This document shows, piece after piece, positions 12,401 through 23,400 of a stretch of 60,000 nucleotides of DNA. Where the stretch lies: the NCBI RefSeq assembly GCF_932526225.1, contig NC_064039.1, positions 10,808,139-10,868,138 on the forward strand, in the 5' to 3' direction. The stretch comes from Nematostella vectensis. Its lineage: Eukaryota; Cnidaria; Anthozoa; Actiniaria; Edwardsiidae. The position numbers and the translations under genes were made by a program. Position 1 is the first letter of the stretch, and the number at the start of each line of letters is the position of its first letter. The notes beneath the pieces were generated by a model. It made no database searches. It was not told where the DNA came from and was given only the letters and a program-made list of their open reading frames with translations.

Positions 12401-13475
12401 TAACAATAGCCGCATGCATAAGCACGTATTCCTGACCTCACGTTCACGTACTTATCACGTGATCCTGTATACGCAGTCGTCGCGCACGTGGTACTAGCTG
12501 AGACCAAGCATGCATAAGCACGTGTATTTCTCTTCTCATGCACGCCCTGACCACGTGCATCTGTCCTCACTTGCAGGTAACATGGCCCTGGCAGACCTTT
12601 TAGTTACACTCTTCGCCATGCCTCACTCAGTCGGCTTTCTGTACTACCAGAACAAATGGATCGGCGGAATCATTGGCGAGATCGGGTGCAAACTTGCGCA
12701 GTTCCCCTTCGTCGTGTCCATCGCTGCGTCTATTCTTACACTCCTTGCTATCTCAGTCGAGCGCTTCTGGGCGATCTACTACCCTTTGAGGGCTCGCAAA
12801 CTAAGAAAGCCCAAAGTGTTATCGTCCGTAATCTGGCTGCTCGCCATAAGCGTGTTCTGCCCGTATCTGTTCTCATACACGGTGAAGCGGACGGCAAGCG
12901 GGCAGTACTACTGCGTGGTAGAGTGGGGCGACATAGAGGAGACGTACCGCACCCAGCGACTCTACTACCTGATGATCTTCGTCTTCTTGTACGCCCTCCC
13001 TCTACTGGTCATCACGCTCCTGTACACGCTGATAGGCGTGAAGCTCTGGTACCGCAAGCAGCCAGGGCAGGAGAACGCACGGTCTCGCCGCACCGCTATC
13101 GTGGCAAAGAGAAGGATCCTGCGCCTGCTGATCGTCCTCGTACTGGTGTTCACTGTTTGCTGGCTACCTGCACATCTCATGCATTACTACATGTACTACG
13201 ACCTTAAGGCGTGGTTCAACATCCCAGTCGCCGTCAAGCTCTTGTCGTTCTGGATTTGCCACTCCAACAGCGCGATAAATCCAGGGATTTATATTCTCCT
13301 CAGCGAGAATTTCCGGCGCGAGTTTTTAAAGACGACTCTGGGGCTTGTGTGTTCGAAGGCGCCGAGTCTTCCGAGGACTTCGTCCTCGAAGTCGAGAAAA
13401 ACCGGACGAAAAGCGACGCTAAGCTCCAGACTGTTTGGCAGCAGACGGGGCGGGAGGACAGTGACATTTGTATAG
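9469..13475 (+). CDS. Class A neuropeptide-type G protein-coupled receptor
   Basis: This encodes a seven-helix plasma-membrane receptor, most like peptide (NPY/NPFF/QRFP/galanin-type) receptors that signal through G proteins. Coding exons are 9469-9511, 12173-12331 and 12577-13475; phases agree and the join gives 366 residues. The extracellular N-terminus has two N-glycosylation sequons (NFS at 7-9, NGT around 14-16). TM1 lies at about 27-53 with GN at 44-45, and TM2 has LAD ending at 74. Cys105 and Cys180 are the expected TM3-loop disulfide. ERF (129-131) replaces DRY. TM6 has CWLP (262-265) and TM7 has NPGIY (302-306). The tail is Ser/Arg-rich. A competing start at 12127 would read through the real acceptor; the 9469 start is preferred because the spliced exon adds a short glycosylated N-terminus. 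The ligand cannot be told. A possible AATAAA lies far downstream at 14434-14439. Confidence 0.88.
12412..12557. promoter_or_regulatory. CACGTG cluster in GPCR intron
   Basis: Within the 245-bp intron before the last exon, CACGTG occurs at 12456, 12485, 12519 and 12552. A fifth copy lies in the preceding exon at 12199. The 16-mer GCATGCATAAGCACGT is directly repeated at 12412 and 12508, so part of the cluster arose by duplication. CACGTG is the E-box bound by USF, MITF/TFE and Myc-type bHLH factors. Regulatory use is inference. Confidence 0.4.
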
Positions 13476-16400
13476 AGACAGGGGACACTTGAAGCGTAAA
13501 GAAACCATAACTTGTAATCTCGCTATGGGTTATATTGCCCCTAGGGAGGGAGGGGAGGGATTTTCGTTCACATAAAGACAATTTGTAAAAAAGATGTAGA
13601 GAGCGTACTAAACCTACTCTATGTGTTGCGGTGTGCCTGTAAATAAGTAAAAATATATAAAATATTATCAAAAGACAACAATCAAAATGTAAAATCATGA
13701 AGACATAGAGCGTGGATATTAAGAAGGGAAGGAATGGAATTTCGTAGTAAACAATTTGCTTAATACTAAATAAGCAAAGGGTACTTGATAATATTAAAAA
13801 TTGGAAAGGTTTCCAGTAAAAACGTTTACTCTCATTTTTTATAGTTTTTTCTTTCTTTATATTTTATTCTTTATAAATCGCAAATTCAAATTGAGCATTC
13901 TTACGTCTTGTGTTTAAACTAGGACATAGCGCAGGTCTATCTCTTAAGGCCCCTACGGGTCGCTTGGACCACAATAATCTAGATATAGGGAATATCTGAG
14001 TAAATGCTCGAGTTCCTAACGAACAGTATAGGAAATCACTATAGAACTGATAGAGATTTTAAAAGCCATTCAAGATGTTAAATATATATTTAAAATAACA
14101 ATAATGATGATTTGTTAGGAAGGGCAAGTAATTTATTTTGTTTTGCCCTATGGTCTTTTAAAATATGTTTTTTTACGTGTATGTGTATCGCTTATGCCTT
14201 ATCATTATCATGTTTTATTCGTAATCCTTACTGTCCCTATCGTCGTTTCTTATGATTCATCTTGTACTTGTCTCCAGCGGTAGTTTTTATCACCACAGGT
14301 ATCTCGAAGCCTCCAGGGAGTTTTAGTCTTGCGTGACGCGCGCTGGTCAAGTCACGCAATCGGCTGTAGTCTCTTTGGGTGAGCTGGAGTGTGGCGGTGT
14401 CACGCGGCTCGTAATCCGATAACCACCCTTCAAAATAAATTAAATAATCATAGTTCTTTTTTTATAAAAAAAAAGAGTTTTCACTAAATTTAAGAACATG
14501 CCGAGTCTCGGATAGCAGCAAAATTTTGCTTTGTAAGTCTGATGCGCTCTAAAATGCTCTAAACCGCTCTAAAGAATCAAATTGTGTTCATAATAGCAAC
14601 CTTATTTTTGCTCATTTGCGTAATTCTCTTCCCATAGCCGTAGCAGGCCTCGAATTAATGGGGGGGGCACGATTCGGAGACATTAAGAAAACAAGGAGGG
14701 GGGGGGGGGGGGGAGCAGCCACGCCACTACTGGTCATTTCAATCAAGAGACCATAATATAAGAGAACGAATCCCCGTGTCCCATGATAACGTCCAAGAAA
14801 GCTATTTTTAGATTGCGCGAGCTTGTCAATCATAGCATCCATACATGGTTCGTCGCGCCATATTTGGTTATGGGCACCACGAGCTAGTACAATTTCACAC
14901 CAAATTTTTTCCCTCTGCACTTCTTTACTTCGTTCGCTACCTGTTTTTATCCTTTTAGCTTCACTTCAAGGCTCATGATCACAATGCTACTCATGGGGTG
15001 GTGTCCTGTAATCTGTTAAGTTATCTAATGTTCAGTTATCTAAATGTTATATAAATAATGGAACGGGAAGACGTCGGGGAGACGGTGAATTTGGAGTTCA
15101 TTCGAGATGCATCGTGCAGACTCCTAAAAAGTTCTTATTCTCTGCAATTCGGTGAGATAGAATACCTAGGCATTCTCATAGTCTATGTTATGTATTTTAA
15201 TACAAGAAGGCCTTTATTTTTCTTTGATTTATAACATTTTTAGATGAATGAACTTCAATATTTCACGCACATGTTCAGAAATCATGTCACTCAAGAAACC
15301 CTTGGCACTGGAATAAGATTTACTTCATTATAAAGACTTGAAATCTTTTATTTGTAATATCGGTGTGAATATAATGGTATTAAGTTCTGGATGTATCTTT
15401 TTCATTAAAAGGGAATTGGAAGAGAATTGTGTTTTGTAAACACAGATTTATGATTGATTGTTGTGTTATAAGTAATTTGCGAATCAGCAGTGAAAACTTT
15501 TACTGGGGAAGTTGATCCCAGAGCCTAAAATCACACACTTTATGCATTTCAATGTCCCAGAAACGGTTGATTGGTTCCAGCGTACTCTATGGAAGATCAT
15601 TTTTACAGCGTTCGTATAAAAGGAAGGTATTTTCGGTCAAAAAGATTTCCGAAACATCCTTTGCCGGATCACATTGCTCAAGATGTGATCGCGCGTAAGA
15701 CTCTTGTTGCTAGGAAACGTGAGCGCTAACTAATCAGAGACGTATCTAAAAATAACTGCTTGTTCTAAAAATAGTTTTTACAGACGTCATCATTGGAACA
15801 TACCCTAATACGGGGGATTCGTTCTCTTACATCATGGTCTCTTGTTTCAATTAATTTCAATTATCGTGCTCGTGCTGCGCACTCGCTGATTTTTTTTAAT
15901 TCGTGCCCTAAATCCGATAGAACACTGACGAGCGTTATGCAAACTAAAGGGTGCAGTTAATCTTAAACAAAAGCTTGTGAAATGTCATAACTGGTCGCGA
16001 AGGGAATACTCCTCCTTGTATTTGGTACAATTAAGTTACTTTTTAAAGTCCATATAACCTTTCAGAGTTGATAGACTTTGTCAATTCTTTATATTTTTAT
16101 CTTCCAAATGGTATGTGGTTCGTATCGACCCTATGAAACACGCGTTCGCGTGAATAGCTCAAATCTGTAATTTTGAGGTATTTTGGTCAACCTTCGGAAA
16201 AAAGGCCGTGAACTGAAAGGCCCGGGTCCAGTCATTTGTGACGTAGATCGAGATGTCAACCAAATTACACGAGAAAACATATGCGCACGTTAATCGGTTC
16301 CCGTCTTCATTTCTTCTTAGTTATTGCTGAAGAACGTTGTGTGGTTACATCTTTCACCGTAATCTTTATATCTCAACCTGGTAGTCAAATGATTATTTAA

Positions 16401-19400
16401 CTTTAGGAAACAAATCTGCAATATTTAGCAGATATTTTTTTTGTCTTTGAATTGTTTTTTTGCATTGTGCGCGCGCGCTGTGCATGTGCTTATCAAAGTA
16501 ACCTTATGTTTATTAAGTACAAGGATGAATATAAACATTGCTTCTTTCATCATTTTTTTCTCCAAGGAAGTATTAGATTTATACGTATTTTATAATATTA
16601 AGCTTAATATTCACTATTTTAGGATATAAAACTCACCAGTTTTTCGTTTGCTATACTCAGACATGGTAGTCAAAGACATATTTATTCGATTTGGTTGCTT
16701 TACTCACTCTCAGACATTTCAATGAACATTTCTTCACAGAAGTAAGTGGTGAGTCCTGTACTAAAGTAAAATCCAAGAGATAGTTAACTTATAACAATGA
16801 CTTAACATTTTTACCAGGAGTCTAAAGTAATTGAAATTGATTTTATACAATTGTTAAAGTTACAGTTAAAAATATCAGTATAGTAGTAGCAGCCACTTAT
16901 CTACTGCATTAACTAATTATTCAAAATTTTTAATTATTTGAAGTAGCAAGCAAACGGTTTTTAGCTAATTTTACATCAAGTCAAAATATTGAAAGAAAAA
17001 TTGGCAAATGCCATTGTACTACTGCATTTATGATAAACCAAATGTTACTGTTAGAATTGTTATCAAGCTTATCCATTCAAAGTGTAAGTTATTAATAAGC
17101 ATATATTTCAATCATTTTTGTGTCTAACTTACGTACATAGTTGTCTTATTACATTACAATATATATATACGATGCGATTTTACTTCAATGTGATTAAAAT
17201 CAACAGCTTACTTCTTTTCTCTTGAACATTCAAACAAGTCCAGTTAAGTAATATTGTCAAATGGTAACTAAATAAAAACGATATACATGATATATACATG
17301 ATATGATATATATAAACAAATATCGATATCGATAATATTAACAAAATTAATAAGGATGCATTTTAAGACCAAGGTACTTCAGAGTTAATTCGTAAGTATA
17401 AGATATTAATAGAACATTTGAATTTTTTTTAAATAATTATCTTAGTGAAAGAATAACAACAGTGCGTTAGTTGTAATGAAAGACATTTCCTTTTCGAGAA
17501 ATCTGATTTAAGAGAATCCCGGGTTCACGCAGCCATGCGTCTAGTTTAGATTGAAAAATGCTTCTCTAGCCATAGGCTCCAGAGACATCTGTGTAGAGGC
17601 AAACAGGTTTCTTTCGGCAAGTCACCGATTTCCTAATTTCGGATAGTCCACATTCGATGGATTGTTTTGGTGTGGACCAATTATCATGTCAAGTGGCGGG
17701 TGAAAATACATAAATGCTTTAGTTGCCATGCATCTGAACATAATTACACAACAAGGTGCTCTATAGAACAGATGCCCCAAGACTTTGGTATTCAAATGGT
17801 AAGCGTATTTTTTTTTCACGAATGCTCTGTAAATTATTCTGCAAATCTATAAAGCATGCAACTATGCTCCGTTTCGAGGGTTATATCTCGAGGAGTGGAG
17901 CGTTTTGTGAAATTCTACCTATATTTCCTGTTTTTGATATAAAAATCTCCGCGGACCGTAATGTCTTTACAAGAAAGCGTCTAGAAAAGACCCAAAATTC
18001 AACTTTTCGCGAAATTGTATCTGGCATTACAGCACAAATCGAGTGTTGACTGATTATTTTTTGGAAGGATTATATCAGACCGTTTTGTTTCTTGCAATAT
18101 GGATTTGTTAGCGACACGCGGGCGAAAGCCCATTGACGATTCTTGGTTTGTGAAGATAAAACATTTTTATAAATTAATTATGAGCAAAAAGGAAGGGATT
18201 TGATATGTGATTCAGTAAATATGTTTTTATTGGTTCTCAAATGAAAAAAAAAAAAACTACGGATACGGAACTATAACCGCTGCTACGGAACTACTACCAC
18301 TATGTGTTCAAAGAAAAAAACATATAAATCAATAAAATTTGAAAATGTGTAGTCTTTTCTGTGCATATTATATGCATAAGTGGTGTTTAAAAAAAGGAAA
18401 AAAAACATTTTTTTAAGAAAAAGGGTCAATATTGTCATGCGGCAAGTAACGCAAAGTAACAAAACTAAACACATGCTATTTTTAATAACTAGACATATAA
18501 TACTAATTAGCTGCCAACTTGTCGGAAGTCAACAGGGCAACTAAGAGCATTTAACCTATCGCGTTTGACAGGGAAATCTAAAACGCTCGCATAGAAATTG
18601 CTTAGCCAAGCAGTTCCTGTTTCTAGCAGATGATCTTTTGTTGGGAAATTATTAATAGGCGTGCCGTTAGTTTTCAAGTGGTACTTGAGAACACAGAGTT
18701 TTGAATATTTGTTTTGGTCCTGTATCCGTTAACTACATAAGTAAAGATAGGTCTGAGTTCACACAAGGTTTACCCTAAGTAGGCTTCAGACCTAGCCGTC
18801 GGTAGAATTAGGTTTTGGTACGTTTTAACACTTTGACTGAAAAAATGGTTAGAAAGCTGTCAATCATTGTATTCACGTGTGAAACTTGTCATGCGCACTA
18901 GCACAGCAAGCATGTAGTGTGTTACCACCGTAGTCAATAGCGACCATGTAAACCTTACATAAGTCACGGCAGTCCAAGGGTAACCGACTGGCACACCCAC
19001 GTAGGAAGGTCGCCCCTCGTACACCCATTGGCTAAACCCTTATCTAAAGGAGATAAAAGCTTTTCAGGATGTCAGTGTCTGTTATCCAAAAGGACATACC
19101 GTCTTAGGAGCATATAAAAACGAAAACGGGAGACACGGCGGTTTTGAAGAGAAACAGACAGAGAGACACGGTTATATATACGTACATGAACATACACGAT
19201 TATAAATGTAGGATGACATGATTTGAAGTCTTCAGTTTGTAACAGCGAACATGTAAAAGCATACCCTGGTTTCAGAGCCTCGAACGTCTCTCTATGGCCA
19301 CTTAATAGAGAGCCAGCTGGCCACTAAATAGAGAGACGTTCGAGGCTCTGGAACCAGGGTAGTAAAAGCAGGTACCGATACCCCATCTCGTTTCAAGCCG

Positions 19401-20400
19401 TTGTTACAATATACTTAAAAAAAAAATAACAAAAATTTGGTTTTTGGGCCAATTTCCAACTTTTTTCGAATCTTACAGTCAATGACTCTTAAATATTAGA
19501 TTAAACTATAGAATAGAAACTGATTCTAAACCACTTTCAACCATTTGTTCTGATATCCTGTCGGTCTATGTTTTCTTCGTAAATAAGACTACTTAATACG
19601 GCGAAACAAATCTCAAAGCTTAGCCGATCATACATAAAGCCACATACCTTTGTATCACATTTCACAGAAAATAGCGTGGAACCCACCACCAATAATAAAT
19701 AATACCACCAAGACCGGGCATAGTTTTTTTTTTATAGCGTAGCATATAAAATTTCTTATAGAATAAAATGAAGATAACTTATAATAAAAATTATATATAT
19801 TGAATACACAGAGGTATAGATTAATAATTGATTGATTACTGATTATGATACCATTTTTTTAGATCAGATAGTGATTCTAATGTCTTATTATGAATTATAA
19901 ACGTGAATGTTTCACGGGTACCCACTAGTAATAATAGTAATAATAATATACTCAAACCGTCGAAGGGCTCAAATAATATTTAAAGGTCCTGATTGCTCAC
20001 AATGAAAAACATAACACTGTGATAAAAAAAACACCAAATAGAAGACAGAATTTCTTCATTTCTACGCCGAGAGAGCCCCAATTCACCATTCCCATGATTC
20101 ACTGAATTGCAATAAAACCAATAATGAAACGCTGCCATGTATTTTGTAGCCTGGGGCAAAGGGCGAAGGAGATAAGCGATTGGGCCATTCTCAAAAAGGT
20201 GATAGGAGTAAAGGGAGCTTATTCCCAGAGGCGCGCTTGCTATGCTGGCTAACATGAACACGACATCCTATCTAGATTGTTTAGAAGGAAACAGTATGCG
20301 TTTGCCCGGGTCGGGAGGGTTGGCCACTAGGAGGTGACCAAGCAGGACTAGGGCTGAGACAGGCCCGAGCATATCTTCGGAAATCTTTAAAAAATCTACT
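13476..20400. other. Intergenic region between GPCR and SUPV3L1
   Basis: I see no gene. The first kilobase is presumably the GPCR 3' untranslated region; AATAAA at 14434-14439 is the first good poly(A) signal. From about 16.4 to 17.5 kb the DNA is strongly AT-rich with TATA microsatellite patches. A G16 run lies at 14698-14713. Related sequence lies in opposite orientation near 14736-14800 and 15793-15865, and one clean MITE lies at 19264-19359. Open frames here are short and unconvincing. The 3' end of SUPV3L1 transcripts must lie in the rightmost part, but no clear minus-strand AATAAA is visible. Confidence 0.55.
19264..19359. mobile_element. MITE, 96 bp, TA target duplication
   Basis: The element begins CCCTGGTTTCAGAGCCTCG and ends with its near-exact reverse complement. 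Arms of about 35 bp surround a short centre that itself has repeated GGCCACT/TAGAGAG words. TA dinucleotides flank both ends (19262-19263 and 19360-19361), as in Tc1/mariner-type MITEs. The few mismatches suggest fairly recent insertion. Confidence 0.8.
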
Positions 20401-23400
20401 TCACTGTTGACCTTGGCCCTGACCTTGCTCACGTGATTCCCGCGACTCATCTGAACCATCCCGCGCATCCCGCGAGTGCGGTTCTTTGATGTTGGGGACC
20501 CTGTGCTGCTTGAGGCCGGAGTTGACCGCAACGCCGATAATCTTTTCCACAAACTGCTGCATCTCGCGCATGTTTTCTTGGTCCGTGAACACCTCGGGGA
20601 AGCGGTAGCTGTGGAAGAGCATGCACACAGGAACAGGTAAATGAGCGAATCTCACAGTATAAGGGTGTTTAAGGGTATCGCCTTATGTAGACCACACCCA
20701 TAATCCCCGAAGCAGCTCCCAGCAGCGGTAAATACATGATGAATATGGTCAAAATATTATACCTGATGATTATGACACATGATGAATATGATATATGATG
20801 AATACGATCTGAATATGATACCTGATGAATATGGTCTAAATATGATACCTGATGAATATGATATATGATGACTATGATACCTAATGAATACGATCTGAAT
20901 ATGATACCTGATGAATATGATACATGATGAAAATGATACATGATGAATACGATCTAAATATGATACATGATGAACATGATACCTGATGAATATGTTACCT
21001 GATAAATGATAAATGATAAATAGATGATAAATTATACCTGCCGAATACGACCTGAATATGATACACGATGAATATGATACATGATGAATATATTTCCTGA
21101 TGAATATGATACATGATGAATACGATCTAAATATGATACATGACGAATATGATACACGATGAATATGATACACGATGAATATGATACCTGATGAATATGA
21201 TACACGATGAATATGATATATGATGAATATGATACATGGAGAATATGATATGACTATGATACATGATAAATATGATCTGAATATGATACATGATAAAAAT
21301 GATCTGAATATGTTAGATGATAAAAATGATCTGAATATGATACATGATAAAAATGATCTGAATGTAGTGTAAGCAAGCACCCTTGTTAATAAATAAAACT
21401 GGAAAAGCTACTGAATACAAACTTCAGAGGTACCTGTAATACAGCAACAATAATTGGTAAGGGTTAAAAGCTATCTCTAGAGGGGAAAATGTAGGAGTCA
21501 AAACCAAGCTGTCATACCTGAAGAAGGACATCGCATGAGCTCACGCGTTAAGTTAAATGCATTGACAAACGTAGAAATACTACCTTAGGAAAAAAACAGG
21601 GGTTTAACCTTAGTGTTACAAACGACGTGTTACAAAGTATGATTATACGAGTCCATCGCCCGAGTGTACTGAAAGGGCTTGCCATGAGAGCCAGGGTAAC
21701 GTAAATGCCCTACCTTAGCCATAGATAGACGTCGCACACTTCATGCACTGCCTCAACGTCCTGCAGCGTCTTGAGAGATTTGGGCATCACCGGTGGCCAC
21801 CGCACCATCTCCTTCACATCAATCACTTTGGTCTCTCTTTTCTCGCTCACTCGTCGAGCAAACTGTGAAAATCAAATGTTCTCAATGAGGTCAATATAAT
21901 CGGCTACGGTAAAAGGTGTCATCATTTGGGAGGAAATGCTGGCAGGCTGAAGGCTCACACAAGCTGTGTGTGTCGTGACGTTGGTAGCGTGACCCTTGAC
22001 ACTGTCCTCGACTATGTTGGACAGAGAGCATCCTGTTACTTGACAAGTGTCGTGACGAGGATAGCGTGACTCTTGACATTTACCTCGACTATGTTGGAAA
22101 CAGAGAGCCCAGTTAAGTGTCAAGTGTCGTGACTAGAGTAACGTGATGCTGGATACACTTCGTCTATGATGGAAGCAGAATGCTTCCTACAAACGTCGTG
22201 ACGACGGTAGCGTAACGTGTGGCACTAAGCTTGACTATGATGGTAGCAGAGAACTTCCTGTTGCGTGACAAGTGCCGTGAAGTGCCGTTGTAGCGTGACC
22301 CTGGACACTCACCTCTAATATGACAGAAGCAGAGTTCGTCCTGCTGCGTGACAAGTTTCCTGACAGTGGTAGCGTGATGCGTGACACTCACCTCTACTAT
22401 GATGCAAGCAGAGCGCGTCCCCTTACGTGACAACTGTCGTGACACTGGTAGCGTGACGCAGTACACTCACCTCGATTATGACGGAAGCAGAGCGCGTACT
22501 GTTATGTGACAACTGTCGTGACACCGGTAGCGTGACGCAGTACACTCACCTCGACTATGACGGAAGCAGAGAGCGTCCTGTTACGTGACAACTGTCGTGA
22601 CACCGGTAGCGTGAGTACACTCACCTCGACTATGACGGAAGCAGAGAGCGTCCTGTTACGGCTGACTGGAGCTTGACAGATGGAGTACTGCTCCCAGATA
22701 GTTAGCGGTATCCCCTCGACAAGTTCCGCTAGGTACTGAAATAAGACAACATAACTGCATATGAGCATTTTCTCTGTGGTTTACACCCTATACACAAAAC
22801 AGCCACCAAAAGCCTGCCAAAGTACACGGCCTGAAAACCCCAAGTTTGACAGTCTATCGAAAAGGCGAGCGTTTAATCGTTCAGCTCCCTGAAATGCAGA
22901 ATTTTTTCCACTGACCTGGACATTCTCCAGATCACACATGAAGTAGTTTTCTCCATCAAGCTGCGCCACATCCAGGAAGAGATCCTAAAACCAACAACAA
23001 CCAGATATTTCCAGGTACTAAAGAATGACGACTATGATCCAGATGCATGATATAATAATTAAAAGCTATAGACAACTGACGTACCACAAGGTCCCCAAGG
23101 GTGGCGTTCGGCAGCTGATGCGAGAGCATCTCGATCTGTTCCACGCTCGGTGATAATCCCGCACGCTGTAAGTATAACAGGCATAAGTATCAGCAGAGAG
23201 AACAGAGAAGGTGTCGAAAACCCAGCGCGCTGTAAAGATAAGAGGCATAATGATCCACAGTTAGAAGCAGAGAGAGCGAAGGCTCTGCACGCTGTAAAGC
23301 TAAGAGGGGTATCAGCAGAGAGAACAGAAAAGGTGGCAAAAGCCCTGAACACTGTAAAGATAAGAGGCATAAGTAAGGCATAAGTAATCGGAGAATGAGG

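Noticed and set aside
12228-12570. Antisense frames over GPCR exons
   Set aside because: They are shadows of the receptor coding sequence on the other strand.
20757-21380. 207-codon minus-strand frame
   Set aside because: Entirely within the GATGAATATGATAC tandem repeat; the Ser/Ile/Tyr-rich peptide is a by-product, and a real SUPV3L1 intron spans it.
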